64,000 bases of DNA. Source: Sanguinoderma infundibulare (Eukaryota > Basidiomycota > Agaricomycetes > Polyporales > Polyporaceae). Positions 22,267 through 34,704 of the stretch are shown in pieces. The notes under the pieces were generated by a model. The model had not been told where the DNA came from and ran no database searches. It saw only the letters and a program-made list of their open reading frames with translations. The position numbers were made by a program, and so were the translations under genes. Location of the stretch: positions 310,001 through 374,000 of the forward strand of contig JAVLRN010000010.1 in the NCBI GenBank assembly GCA_032821775.1, written 5' to 3'. Numbering within the stretch: position 1 is the stretch's first letter; each line of letters opens with the position of its first letter.

Positions 22267-24569
22267 TTATTCATGGAGTCCCGCGAAATCGCCGCAGCTC
22301 GCTCTAATGAGCGCCTCAGCTTCCTCCGACCTCGGCTTGATGACGCACTGGAACCGTTCCGGGTATCTACCATTCCAACTGAGCGGACTTTATCACCGAT
22401 AGCATGTCGGATTCGCTACTCACGACAGGAGCCCATACGTCATCTTCCCTTCCAGGCGGACAGGCTTGCCATCCTCGCCTAGAGGCGCGGTGATAGACAG
22501 CGTGTGAAGGACGGTAGCGGCAATCATGAACAGCACCGAACTCGCGTAGTGCCTTCCTGGGCAGATCCTGGCGTGATCACACATGAACAGTGGCTCAAGG
22601 GGCTGAAGAAAAGATGGACCCACCGCCGACCATATCCAAACGCAAACGTCGCTGAGTCGCGCACGTCGGAATTCAGTTCTCCATCCTTGAGGAACCGTTC
22701 AGGTATGAACCTATCCGGCTCGGAGTAGACGTTCCGATCGCGAGAGATCGCCCTGGCGGGACATGCACGGAGATCAAATTAGTGTTCCGGACAAGCAGCT
22801 GCGAGGTGCCAGACTCGCCAGATGTTGGAAATGACTATGGAGCCTTTCGGGATCAAGTACCCGCGGTATTCATCGTCCTCCAACGTCCGATGAGGGACTC
22901 CGAGAGGGACGACGGGTTGCCAACGGAGCAGCTCCTTGATGATGGCGCGGACATACGGCAGCGACTGCATGTCGTCGAACTCCGGGAGGCGATGCGGCCC
23001 AACGACGGCATCGAGCTCGGCTTGCGCTTTCTCGAGCACTTCCGGGTGGGACGCCATCGCGAGGAAGAAGGTCTGAACTGTGGATAATGTCTAGAGAGGA
23101 CGTCAATCTCCCGCTCAAAGGAGCATGCTCGCACCGCCTCACCGTATCTGCCCCACCTGTTTCCATACAAGTCAGCCTAACAACGTCATGCCGGAGCCAC
23201 TGTAACGGCGCACTCACCGGCATATGCTGTCGCAGTGGCGCCACGGTAGATATCCTCTTCCTCCGAGACCTCGTCGCTTTCACCGTACGATTGAGGAACG
23301 CTGGCCATTAGTCCCGAAGCCATTGACGGACGCGCCGTTCCCTCTTTCTGCTCCCACGCTGCATCAGTACGTGGAGACTCTGAGCATTTCTCCATCGTAC
23401 CATCGCGGCCATAACTAGCTTCCACGGCCTCTCAACCAGCTCCCACACGACAGGCCGCCAGGCGGCGCCCTCGCGCTTGATCGTCGCGCCAGGCATCCAA
23501 GAAGGCAAGTACCGGAGGAACGGCAGGGTCTCGACGAGGTACTTTCCGGGCTGGAACGCCTCCGAGAAGATCGTCATCGTGTCCTCGGCCATCTTCATGA
23601 AGTCAATTGGCTCTTCATCGACTTCGATGCCGTACGCGACGCGCATGATGGAGGAACCGAACAGGCTGCAGCCACGCGTCAGCACCCATGACCAGTGGCA
23701 ATAGAAAGCTGACAGCAGACGGGAAGCTGAAGAGGAATAGTGACGCACTGTCTGATGTGGTGCACGAAGGCGTCTGGCTTGTTGATGAGCCGCGCTACCA
23801 GACGGTGGGCCTCAGTGCGGTGGTCGGCGGTGTAGTTCTGGACGGCGGTTGGGTTGAAAAATTGGTGGAATGCGCGCCTGCCGCGCCGCCAAGACGAGCC
23901 GTAGCCCTGCAGCGTGAATGTCCAACCGAACCCGGCACTGTCCCGGCCGGACGTTGATGCACCGCGCATGAGCACAATTGCCAAGTAAAGGAAATAGCAT
24001 GCGAGAAAATGCCCACATGTCAATCACAGGCGAAGGGGACCGATCCGAATAGTTGGAAGACCTTTTCTCCAGGAGTTCAGAAGCTGCTTCATGTGACCCG
24101 AGGATGACCATCGGTTGGCCGACGACGTCGAGATGAACGACATCACCTAAGGTGAGCAGTGAGCAGTGAGCATGACGCGGACAAGGACACGACAGGCAGC
24201 GGCCGCTTCGAAAGGGGTGTTATTTTCCCGGATAGTTCTACCACAACTTCCCCCTTGCCGATGGGTGGTAAACCGTGGCGTACAGGAAAGTCGTGTTTAA
24301 GGTAGGACTATCTGGGACAATAACATGCCTTTGACATTCAAGGATTCCAGCCGTTGCGCATGGTGCGAATAAGTAGACGCACCATATTTCGTGCAGAGGT
24401 CACGAAAGCCAGCGGGCCCATCGGTTGGTACGTCAAGCGCGTTGCCGATGAGTGGAAGCGTTGGTGGACCTGGCGGAAGCAAGAGAGATGAACGCCTTTT
24501 AAGCCTCTGTAGGAGGATGAACAGAGCGGGGGCGAGTGCCACGAGTAGGAAAGCGGGATGAAGAGCCAT
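22267..24569 (-). CDS. cytochrome P450 monooxygenase (second intact gene)
   Basis: Starts MALHPAFLLVALAPALFILL (signal anchor) at 24569, followed by the hinge LLPPGPPTLPLIGN. Exons continue with VVHLDVVGQPMVILGSHEAA, WRRGRRAFHQFFNP (C-helix), FQPGKYLVETLPFL, a GGADT I-helix motif split by an intron (about 23160), AMASHPEVLEKAQAELDAVV, the ExxR helix IIKELLRWQP, PERFLKDGEL and the heme loop FAFGYGRR joined to ICPGRHYA with the Cys ligand. The last exon (YPERFQCVIKPRSEEAEAL) ends at TAA 22267. Every P450 landmark is present and the frame is open through all exons. A microsomal monooxygenase of unknown substrate, closely related in exon layout to the other P450s of the window. Confidence 0.88.
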
Positions 24570-25574
24570 GAGCCTGATAGGGTTTTGCCACCACGCTGAC
24601 GGCTTTTAAGTGAACACGACGGGCGACAGTACGTCAGCGGTCGTGCAGCGCAGTCCTGGGTTGACAGTAGCGAGAACATGCATGACCGTGGCAGCCGGAG
24701 TATTTGGAAACCGGTGAAAGACGCTTCGTAATAGGAGGAAGGTGTGAGCCAGAGAAGGTTTGTCTGGAGATAAAGATCTCACATTGGAGGTTGCGGCCAC
24801 CCGATGAGGCTGGAGGCTGTACATGGAGCAGGTTTCGAGAAACGACCTAAGCGGTCAGCTGACATGGGCATCCTGACTTCCGGTGATAGGTCCCCGGGTT
24901 TGAGAAGAGCGTTTGCCATGTGGGCTATGTGTATGACATGTCCAATGGAATTCGTACACGCAGGCTTGACTCGAATTTGTACTCAACTGACACAGCCGTC
25001 AGTGCCGAGGTCAGAACGAACGGCACCGTGGCGCGCACGAATTGTAATGGTAGGTAGCGCGGCTAGATATGCCTAGGATAGTACTAGCCTATGATAGTTC
25101 TGAAAAAGCTTGCTTCAGCCGGCAATGTCATCATGGGAGACTCGGAGTAACCTTCCTGTGAGAAAGCCCGGCTGGGCATTGTGACCGCTTCCGCTTGTGA
25201 GCGACACTAGCAGGGGCAACCTGGGGAAACGATCTGCGCCACGGTGAGGGTGAGGATTCGATCTTCAATTGAGTTAAAATCCAGCATGAGGATAGGTTTG
25301 ATCTTACTCACCATGTCTGTAATCCGACCAATAGCCGCTATAAAACGTAACTAATCGATATAAAGGAGCAAAGTTGATCAGTCGCAGGGCAAGAAACGGA
25401 AGTCAAGCTGTCGGAAGCCAAGTTGTGGCGACTCTGGAGAGCCGCCGACGGAAAACTAAAAGATATTGGGCGTCTAGATGCCGTGGCAACGTTGTTGATG
25501 CGAGCCCGCAGCGGCCACTGACTGGTCCCTCCCCGTCCAGAGGCCTGTTACTTCTCTTGACCTGCGCTGTCGCA
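24570..25574. other. intergenic, no gene seen
   Basis: About 1 kb between the starts of the second intact P450 gene (minus) and the SUZ-domain gene (plus); probably two promoters. No supported coding region or repeat was seen. Confidence 0.4.
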
Positions 25575-26358
25575 ATGTCATCAAACAAATTGACGTCTTC
25601 GACCGATTCATGGGGCTTACCAGTTGTACGTATACGCCCGCCTCAAACACGACAGCCTTCGTAACCCTCGCAGGCAGCCTCAACAGAGAGAGTCGCCAAG
25701 CCTGCATCGGACAACGTACGGGATGACTGGGATGCCGATGATGACGAGCTCGAAGAGGCGGAGGATCCACAGAAGCTTTGGGAGGAGGCGTGAGTTCCCA
25801 TGTGCGCATCCTGCAGTACTCCTTTCCCTGACTGTCCTCTACGCAACCGCTGCTTCATTTCGCCACCCTCTGCACAGTAACCGACGCGCGCCCATGCCAC
25901 AACTTGTCATAGCTGGTTCAAACACAACCGGTTGCTTAGTAACATCCCCGCCACCCGCCGCCTTTCAACCCGTCCTGCGAATATTGAAGCGACCCACAGC
26001 AACCCCATCATCATCCTCGTCTTCATCCACGTCTTCCATTCCCACCTCTGCCAGTGGATCCTCCAACACGTCGTCCGGTACATATGCTCAGCGCGAAGCA
26101 CGTTACCAGGCCGCCCGCGATCGCATATTCGGCGACGGCAGCAGTCCTACACTGGGGACACCGAACGAACCAAGTCGGTCGGGGACTCCGAACAGCGCTC
26201 CGAAGCCTAGCCTTCCCCCAGTGCAGATCGCACGAGAACCCGAGGGGCCTCCTGTCGTACAGTCCGGAACGACGGAACCGAACGGGGGAGAGAAGGATGG
26301 CGACTCGAGAGGATTTGGCAGCAGGCGAGGGAAGCGGAGAGGAGGCGGAAAGCCTTAG
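25575..26358 (+). CDS. SUZ-domain RNA-binding protein
   Basis: Three exons: MSSNKLTSSTDSWGLPV from 25575; then, after a GTACGT intron, an acidic segment (DDWDADDDELEEAEDPQKLW) to about 25790; and a long last exon from about 25879 to TAG 26356-26358. The last exon has a Ser-rich linker flanked by VLRILKRP and YAQREARYQAARDRIFGDGS, the two parts of a SUZ domain, a short conserved RNA-binding motif found in eukaryotic RNA-associated proteins. The C-terminus is Pro/Gly/Arg-rich, ending GSRRGKRRGGGKP (RGG-like). Total about 200 residues. It likely acts on mRNA in the cytoplasm and appears unrelated to the P450 genes around it. Similar to SUZRD1-type small proteins. Confidence 0.75.
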
Positions 26359-26984
26359 GTGCGCTTCCGATCATGCTCGTGTCTCGGGGGGTGTACGTTA
26401 GCCGCGACCGCCGCGTACATTGATCATATCACGTTCTTAGATCCTCCGTTTGTCCGATTGAGTGCTGTCACTCCGATGATTGCTAGTTGGACAGGCCTGT
26501 GAGTACTTACTTCGTTCAGGTGCAGCTGTATGTTCTCTGCTATGTCGAAGGACAGCCTTCCATCGACTCAGCGGGGGACGAAGTATGCGAGCTGTTATAA
26601 TGCTCAAGGGATCAATTACTTGGCGACGCTCGACTCCGTGCGAAATGTTTCGCTGTCGTGCATCGATGTTTTCCGTGCTTTCACGAGCTCACGCGATTCC
26701 CCCGAGTCCCATGTTCCAGTGCTCCATGCTTACATGCAACGTTTCGCAGTGTTTGAAACCTTGATGTCCATTTCGAGTTGCAGTGCTCCCAATAGTAGCT
26801 TTCACCATGTTGGTCAGAGCCAGCGCCACCCAGCTTCTGTGGATTCCTTTGAACTGCTGCTCTCCCACCTGGTTCAAAGCAGCGTAACAAGCACACGGAG
26901 AGGATGTGAACAGCCCATGTATAAGCCCACGGAGGGCCCCAGTGTTCGCACTCGTTGCTTCATCCCTGCAGCCGACCACCGACA
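26359..26984. other. intergenic, no gene seen
   Basis: About 625 bases between the SUZ gene and the P450 pseudogene. Long overlapping frames on both strands lack family resemblance or splice logic. Confidence 0.35.
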
Positions 26985-29128
26985 ATGCTCCAGTTCGACT
27001 TCGCTTCGCTCCCCCTGGCCTGGTGGACGGCCGGAATGCTTGTCTTCGCCTGGCTAGTGTAGCTAATCCAAGCATCACATCGCCGCCTACCCCCTGGACC
27101 TCGCCCGCTCCCACTCATCGGCAATGTGCTCGACGTTCCATCGACGGACAGGGTGAAAACGTTCCGTGCCATGAACGAGAAGTACGGTGCGTCCCTGGAA
27201 TCCCGTTACCTCGTGTGGACTCTTGCTGAGTGTCGCATCCACCTATCCGTAGGCGACATCGTGTGTCTCGCTGGGCACTCCTATGACCATTCTCGGAACG
27301 CACGAAGCGACCATCAACCTGCTCGAGAAGCGGTCCGCATACTATTCGGACAGAATCATCTCGACGATAGTGAGCTAGTGCTTCAGACCTGCTTCGTCCG
27401 CGATTCAATTTCGTCCATCTATTGTTACCCGTTCCCGCAGCCTCGGTCTCGACTGGCCTCTTCTCAACTACAGCCGTGGTGGCGCAGACACCGCCGAGCG
27501 ATGCACCAGTTCTTCAACCAGACCGCAATAGCGTAATACAAGCCCTAGCAGAAACTCGAGGTGCACCGCTTCGCGTGCCGTCTCATGGACGACCCGGAGC
27601 TCTTTATCCATCACATTCGCTAGTGCGCGCCGTCCGCCATGTTCTCCTTCTGGTCGTCGTCCTTACGCGTGACTTCCGTCCGTCTAGTTTGTGGGGCTCC
27701 ACGATAATGCGGATCGTCTACTGGATCGAGATCGACGAGGCGGCAGAGGGCTACGTGCAGATCGCGGAGGACGCGCTGAAGGTGTTCTCGGACCCGACCT
27801 TGCCAGGAAGGTACTTTCGCTTTTGAGGCACCTGCCATCGCGGATGCCCGACGCGCAGTTCAAGCGCGTCGGGAAGGCGGGGACCCCGGTTTTGCACAGT
27901 TACTGAAGGGCTCGTGGAACACGATGCTGGAAGCTATGGTGTGTGCTGCATCGAAGTATCAGTTAGTCACAGCGCTAACAAAATTTACTTATTAAAAGGC
28001 GCGCACTGCCAAACCTTTGATAACGACGGTGTTGATGGAGCGCATTGCTCAGATGACTCCTGACGAAGTTGATATAGAGGAAGAAGTCGCGCGGAACGTT
28101 GCTGCCGTATCGTACGCAGGTGTGTGATACAGGCACTTTTGTGTGAAACATTTATTCACGTTGTGACGTCGCGATATGGTAGGACGGGCGTATACGGTGA
28201 GTACATTTGCGAGCTGATCAGGGGTTTTACGTCCTCAATCTCCGTCATCCCCAGACCCTACCCACGATTCAGATGTTCTTCCTAGCCATGGCTTCCTTCC
28301 CCACAGTGAAAAAGAAGGCACAGGCGGAACTCGATGCGGTTGTGGGACAGCATCGCCTCCCCGAGTTCGAAGATCAAGACGCGCTACCATGCATCTCGGC
28401 TGTTTGCAAAGAGTGCCTTCGCTGGCGCTCCGTGCTGCCACTCGGAATTCCTCACAGATCTCTGGAGGACGATGAATACAGGGGTCACTTAATCCCGAAA
28501 GGTTCTATTGTTGGTGCGAACATGTGGTACGTGCTTCAGCTACAACGAGGTTCGGAATCCGGGTTTCTTGACACGGCGCCCCGCACAGGCCATTTTCTTA
28601 TGATCCACGTGTCTATGCAGACCAGAAGAGTTCATGCCGGACCGCTTCCTGAAAAATGGCAGCCTCGACCAGGACGTCCGCGACCCTGCGACGATTGCGT
28701 TCGGATATGGGCATCGGTAAGCACATTTCCGTACATAGTCTCAGCGGACTTCGTGCGAGCGTAGACTGCTTACACGCGAGTTCCGGTCGACAGGATCTGC
28801 CCCGCGCGCCATTTTGCAGAAGCGTCCGTCTTCATGATCGTTTCTACCGTCGTTTAGACGCTCTCGATCTCTGCGCCATTGGACGAGCTGGGAAACGCGG
28901 TGCGCTTGGAAGGGGAGATGACGCCGGGGCTGATCTCGTGAGTTCGGTTTCTCCAATGAGCTCTCCATCAAGCACCCTTCTGACATGTTTCTGATTTGCT
29001 CCTTCCGTTCCTCCTGCTTTACCTATGTCGCCGACATGACTACATAAAGGTATCCGGAGCCTTTTGAATGCATGATCAGAACGCGCTCCGACGCAGCCGA
29101 AGCGCTCAGCCGTTCTAGCGAGCAATGA
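26985..29128 (+). pseudogene. cytochrome P450 pseudogene with several stops
   Basis: Starts MLQFDFASLPLAWWTAGMLV at 26985 but hits TAG at 27060 inside the membrane anchor; the hinge LPPGPRPLPLIGNVLDVPS follows in frame. Exon 2 shifts frame (GDIVCLA, then GTPMTILGTHEATINLLEKR). Exon 3 (WWRRHRRAMHQFFNQTAIA) carries several stops, one (TAG) where the family has Gln of IRQ. Later pieces look intact: TTVLMERIAQMTPDEVDIEE, AMASFPTVKKKAQAELDAVV, CKECLRW (ExxR), then FGYG and ICPARHFAEAS with the heme Cys. A further TAG at 28855 breaks STVV-TLSISAPLDELG. The tail YPEPFECMIRTRSDAAEALS ends at 29126-29128. At least five independent lesions make it a clear pseudogene despite full exon order. Confidence 0.88.
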
Positions 29129-29819
29129 TTTCAACGTTGGAGTCTTGGAACTACATAGGATCGCTGAGGCGATTTGACGCTGAGGCCGAGTACCCGTGTT
29201 ACGGACGTCATGGACGTGCTTATCTGATTCCGCAGCAATACCCCATGCATTTATCGCCTGTAATACTTGGCGCTGCACTAAACACGCATGCAGTAGTGAT
29301 GTGTTTACGACCCTGACGGGTGCGTTTAGTCGCTCTAGACACCAGTGGCTTCTTTCGATACGGCACATGAACACCGAGCGCTAGTGCGGCTAATGGTTCT
29401 CTCGGACGGCTTACAATCGCACTCCTTCCCACTCGTTTGACAAATCCCTCATCAGATAAGTGGTAGCATCGAAATCGATTTCAATATACGCTGTCTGATG
29501 ATGGTTCCATCTATTATACATGACAGCTCTGCTTTTGATATAATCTTGTCACGTCAACCAAAACAACGCCTGAAGCTTCCTTAGGTACCGTTTTCCGACT
29601 AATGGGCGGCTCCAGGGCTCTCGTCCATATCCATCCATACATACTAGGCCGTGCCCTCGTGCGGGGGTTTTGGCTTGCACAAGATCTCATACCTGTCTCA
29701 TGATATACACATTTCCCGGTCGACTCCGCGCGTTCTCGACTCTTCAAATGGCGCCAGTCGGAGTCGGGAAATCTACAGTCCACACAAACGGTAGCATCCC
29801 TTTTGGCTGGTGCTTCCTG
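29129..29819. other. upstream region of the third intact P450 gene
   Basis: About 690 bases between a P450 pseudogene and the TATA box of the next P450. No coding region was recognised. Duplicated cluster promoters may have been carried here. Confidence 0.35.
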
Positions 29820-29826
29820 TATATAA
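29820..29826 (+). promoter_or_regulatory. TATA box of the third intact P450 gene
   Basis: TATATAA lies about 140 bases upstream of the chosen ATG at 29964, matching a core promoter with a leader of about 110 bases. Confidence 0.5.
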
Positions 29827-29963
29827 GCACCTTGCTTGGAAGTTCTGAAGGTTCTCCTCAACGGGCCTCCGGCTCCCAACAGTCTCCCTTCGACTCTCAC
29901 CGCGACTGTTCAGTGCCCACTGAACGACTGCTCACGCTAGGGTTCCTTGATATCGGACTCGAC

Positions 29964-32105
29964 ATGGTTATGCTTGCCTCTCTGTCTGCGTTGATGACCA
30001 TTAGGGGCCAGCCGGTTTGGGTCCTATTTATCGTCTCGTTCCTGTTCGTCTGGTCAAGGTTTGTTGCGAGACAAATAAAGAACAGGCGTGCGCGCAATGC
30101 CCTCCCCTTTCCTCCAGGACCGAAACCCCTCCCGCTTGTTGGCAATGTCGCTGACCTGCCTACTACGCTGATGGGCCAGCGTTTCAAGGAACTGACCGAC
30201 AAGTACGGTGAGTATTATAACCTGTTCTGCGTGGACTTTGTGCATACCTCTTATCCTTCATTCTTGCTTGCCGTTCAGGTGATGTCGTATACCTCGACGC
30301 TCTCGGTCAACCGATGATCATTCTTGGCTCGCACGACGTAGCGTTGGAGCTCTTGGATAAGCGTTCTGCAAACTACTCTGACAGGCAACCATCCGCAATG
30401 AGGGAACTGTGAGTAACGCCCATCCACCTGGCTCAACCTCTTCGCGTCTCGAGAACCTTCGTTAGCTCATGCTTGGTTGCCATCGTCATAGCGCTGGTTG
30501 GGAGTGGACGTTCGTGCTTATGCCATACGGTTTGCCTTGGCGACGCCGGAGAAAGGAGCTGCATCAATTCTTTCACCCTAATGCCGTGTCTCAGTATCAG
30601 CCTCTGCAACAACGCGAAGCGCTCAAGTTCCTGAAGAAGCTCGTTGATAGGCCCGAGACGTTCCTCCACCAGGTCCGCCAGTACGTGCATTCGTTCCTGG
30701 CATCTCGCGCTATTTCCGTCTTCCCGCGTTCCCACCTTAATATACGTTTTGCTCATGCCGCTCAAAGTTCCTTCGCGTCGACAATCATGCGCATTTCCTA
30801 TGGGATTGAGGTCGCGGACGAGAACGACCCGTACGTGACAGCCGTGGAAGCGGCTGTGGAGACGTTCAACGAGGCGTTTGTTCCCGGCGCGTTCCTCGTG
30901 GAAACGTTCCCCATCCTCAAGAACGTCCCGGATTGGTTCCCGGGCGCTGGCTTCAAGCGTACTGCTGCAGCTTGGAAGAAGGTCGCCCACAGCATGCGCG
31001 ATGTGCCCTTTGAGAAAACCATGGAGTCCTGGGTAGGTCTACACGACTTTCGAGTGGAGCAGCGACATTCATGCTTGCTCGCAGGCAAAAGGTATGGCAG
31101 AGCCGTCCATCGCGACGAGAATGATGGAGAACGCCGAGTGCAAGGATGGTTCCGATGCCTTGGAAGAACGGATCATTGCGCGTGACGTATCAGCTCTCGC
31201 ATACGCTGGTATGTTCATTCTCAATGAATGCTTACACTTTTCTTCGTTCTGACGGTTTCCGCTCCGGTCTACAGCTGGCGCTGACACTGCAAGTTGTCTT
31301 GAACGTAACTCATCTTGGGGAACGCTAACTGACGACCTTCTCGCAGACGATCTCCACCGTACAAACCTTCTTCATGGCCATGGCATGCTACCCCGAGGTC
31401 CAAGCCAAAGCGCGGGCCGAGCTCGACGCTGTTGTCGGCCCGAACCGTCTTCCCACCTTCGAAGACCGCGATTCGCTGCCATACATCACCGCCATTGCCA
31501 AGGAGTCTATGCGTTGGCAGTCTGTGGTCCCTCTAGGCATTCCCCACCGCTCGCTTGAGGACGACGAGTTCAACGGGTATTTCATCCCCAAGGGCTCTGC
31601 CGTGATCGCGAACCTGTACGCGTTCTCCCGCGACGAACGCGCATACCCCGACCCCGAGACATTCAACCCGGAACGCTTCCTCAAAGACGGCAAGATTAAC
31701 CCTGACGTCCGGGATCCAAATAGCTTCACGTTTGGCTATGGGCGTAGGTATGTGGCATGACGTAGTCGCGCGAGGAGTATCATCGCGCCGATAGCGACCC
31801 TCTAAACGTGGAATTACAGGATCTGCCCTGGCCGGCACTTTGCGGAGGCTTCATTATTCATCATGATTTCCTCGGTCCTCCACACGCTCACCATCGACTA
31901 CGCGGTGGACGAGAGCGGAAAGACGATCATTCCCGAGGCGAAGATGACGTATGGTGTTATCTCGTGAGCACCTGTGCCCTATGCCATTACCCATTCTATT
32001 TGTGACACGTCGTTCAGATACCCGGTTCCGTTCCCTTGCAACATCAAGCCCCGCTCTATTGGTCATGTTGGGCTTATCAACGCTGCCCTTGCTCAACCCG
32101 AGTAG
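29964..32105 (+). CDS. cytochrome P450 monooxygenase (third intact gene)
   Basis: Starts MVMLASLSALMTI (ATG 29964; a second ATG two codons later is equally possible), then anchor and hinge LPFPPGPKPLPLVGN. Exons give VVYLDALGQPMIILGSHDVA, WRRRRKELHQFFHP, FVPGAFLVETFPIL, an AGADT motif, AMACYPEVQAKARAELDAVV, IAKESMRWQSV (ExxR), NPERFLKDGK, FTFGYGRR and ICPGRHFAEAS with the heme Cys. The tail YPVPFPCNIKPRS ends at TAG 32103-32105. The small exon carrying AGADT is followed by a non-standard GC-AG intron (ADT then GCAAGT). No disabling change was seen. It runs in the same direction as the pseudogene just upstream, consistent with tandem duplication followed by loss of one copy. Confidence 0.88.
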
Positions 32106-32318
32106 GATCGTAGATCGTCCTATCCAAGCAACGTATCACAAAGTTTTCACATCTCTACAGTGTTGTTCCGTTCACCATGAATGCACTTCGCTTGTAGCTG
32201 CTTTTACGGCAATGCGGTTCACTTCCGCAACCACACAGAAAGAATGCGGGGATAGCAGAACCGATGATCATTGCAACAGAGACGTTATCATGACACATTG
32301 CATATTGTTTCGACGCAT

Positions 32319-34228
32319 CTATGCCTCCACGTTGACAGCACTAATTTCGTAGAGGTAGGTACCCATGAGCTTGCTCTGCATACGACGACGTGCGTGAGTG
32401 ATGGACAGTTACGACATTACACCATGTGGGACACTTACACCATTGATGAAGTTCGAGCGGTCGATCTTCTCGTTGGTCGAGCTGCAGGCACCGATGTCAG
32501 CCATCTTCGTCATCGCCGGTGCAACTGGTTTAACTTACTGAGCGCCGTCATCTCCACGACCCATGGGCAAAAGAAGGACATTGACACCGAGGGCATCCGC
32601 GAACGTGAGCGTCACAGGAATCGACCCGCCTTCGCGGAAAAAGTCAGGTGTACGGTTGTACACCGCCTGTCCATCTCTAGTGAGCCCCCCACACAGTAGC
32701 ATCGCACATATACAAGGGGGAAAACGGACCTCAGTCGCACGAGACGCTGCCTGGTAGTTCCAGTGCGTGTAGTCAGTGACCCAGGGCAGGCCGCTTGACA
32801 ACGTCTCGATCTTGAGTGTGTTCTTGCTGTTCAGCTTCGCGAACTCCTGCTCCATGTAGTTGTTCACGAGCTGCTCGATCGTGTCCGGAGTCTGCGGGGG
32901 CACGATCCTGTTCCCAAACATGCGCGTCAGCGATAGCCACGAATCGCATCCACTGCAAGCATAATAGGAGGACGGCCCACCGGAGGGAGAACTTTCCAGC
33001 AACGGATGCGGGAATGACGGTCTTGGCGCCTGCATCGCTGAACGCGCCCTCGATGCCGTGCAAAGAGAGCGAGGCCATGCGCATACGGCCCATGAGTAGC
33101 GTCACCTTGTCGTCCGAGAGGTTGACAGGAGCGCCGACAGCGTCCACAAGGTCCTGGACGGTGTAATCGATCTGCTCGTAGAGGTCCCTAGTCGCCGAAT
33201 CAGACAACGTAATATCGATGCATCCTTAAAGATCACTCACTTCTCGTCTTGGGTCGCAGGGGGAACGAGGTTCTCGACGCCAGGCACGAGGATTGTGGCA
33301 TCGGGCGCGACGAGCTTGCTCATGAGCTGAACGAGATCGGTCATCGGCTCGTAGACCATCCTACCGAACATGCCGGAATGCAAATCGTGCGCCGGGCCCG
33401 AGACCGTCATCTTGAAGTATACAATCCCGCGGAGACCGTAGGTGACGCCTGGTGTACGCGTGTTGAGCCAGTAGTTGTCAGAGATGCAGACGCAGTCGAC
33501 GCCGTCGAACCAGCCGTCCTTCCCCTTGGCAGCCTCGGAGTTGATAAGGTCGTCGAGGCCCTCCGAGCCGCTTTCTTCCATGCCCTCGAAACAGAAGCGC
33601 ATGTTCACAGGGAGCTCGAGCCCAAGGGTCTTGTGCGCCTCGAGAACGTTCAACCATCCGAGAACGGGCCCTTTGTCATCGGTAGAGCCGCGGCCGATGA
33701 GTCGGCCAGTCTCCATGTCGTCGAAGAGCTCAAAGGGCTCAGTGTTCCACCCATCGCTCTTCTTGGCCTGGAATGAGCTAAGGTTAGACAACCACGAACA
33801 AATAATACATTCGCGACAAGGCGCCAATTAACGACTCACCGGCTGCACGTCGAAGTGCCCGTACACGAGCACTGTCTTCTTCTGCGAATCGTCCCCGATC
33901 CTGCCGAGAATTGCGGGCGGGAGCTGAAGTTCCTTGCCGTCGATGATCTGTGTTCCGAGGGGGACTTGCTCGGTCGTCACGCCGAGACCGTTCAGCTGGT
34001 CGTTAAGCCAGTTTGACATCGCGATGACATCGTCGCGGCGGTCGGCCTCCGCGCTCACGCTGCGCAACGGTGGGAGAAGTGAGACAAAACGTGCAGTGTC
34101 AGCGTGGGCCTGGCACCAGAACGCGAAGAGGTTCCCCACCTGGGAATGGCAACAGCGTCACGCAGGCGGTCGATGAACTTGTTCTGGTTGTCGTCAATAA
34201 ACTTGAGGAACTCTGCTGGCGCGGCCAT
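32319..34228 (-). CDS. M20 metallodipeptidase, Dug1-like (copy 1)
   Basis: A multi-exon gene from ATG 34228 ([18 protein letters not shown]) to TAG 32319. Exon pieces: [14 protein letters not shown] (zinc His and Asp), [16 protein letters not shown] (bridging Asp), [14 protein letters not shown] (catalytic and ligand Glu), [11 protein letters not shown] (ligand Asp), [34 protein letters not shown], then [37 protein letters not shown] and KLMGTYLYEI. These are the M20A metallopeptidase landmarks of Cys-Gly dipeptidase / carnosinase-type enzymes, soluble cytosolic di-zinc or manganese peptidases. In fungi Dug1 splits Cys-Gly during glutathione turnover. All key residues look intact. A paralogue lies 1.4 kb downstream in the same orientation. 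Confidence 0.88.
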
Positions 34229-34461
34229 GGCGAAATGCGGGCGTTGTAGGTACGAAGATACGTGGAGGTCGTAGAGGGCACTGTAGAGATCGCAGTGGGC
34301 TAGGGTCTCTAATATACGCTCGATGTAGCCGCTTAGGTTCATACTCCGAATCGTTCCTCCGAGTAGGGCCACCGCCAGACAACGTCCAGTTCGCTTGCAA
34401 GTGTCGAAATCCATACCTTGAGCCGGTTTGAAGTGCCACAACATGACCTAGATGGGGACAC

Positions 34462-34704
34462 GTGAGGCCCTCGTACGACGAGAAAGGCGTGGCCACATAC
34501 GTACAGGGCTACCGCTTCCCAGTGCGTGTCGCCTTGGTCGCTGGCATGCATGCATTGAAGACCTTGGTCGAAGCGGTCTTCCTCTCCTCTTCCAATTCAA
34601 CACCTTCGCCTGTGGACGTCGGACTTGGTATTTCGCCGGCCACTGCCCTGTCGGAACCCGCGCCTGCAGTTCAGGATTCCAAGATCAATGTCTATCCGGT
34701 GTGA
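34462..34704 (+). pseudogene. possible remnant coding exon
   Basis: A smooth open stretch reads YDEKGVATYVQGYRFPVRVA, then HALKTLVEAVFLSSSNSTPS and ISPATALSEPAPAVQDSKIN, ending TGA. It has no ATG at its start (the frame opens at a GTG directly after a stop) and no partner exon nearby. The sequence looks protein-like but I do not recognise it. It could be a leftover exon or chance. Confidence 0.3.

Noticed and set aside
26530..27057. 175-codon plus-strand open frame before the P450 pseudogene
   Set aside because: Runs into the P450 start out of frame, is Ser/Arg/His-rich without domain character, and has no splice logic.
13602..32105. classic secondary-metabolite gene cluster
   Set aside because: Only P450 genes and unrelated host genes were found; no core synthase, methyltransferase, transporter or pathway regulator is present in the window.
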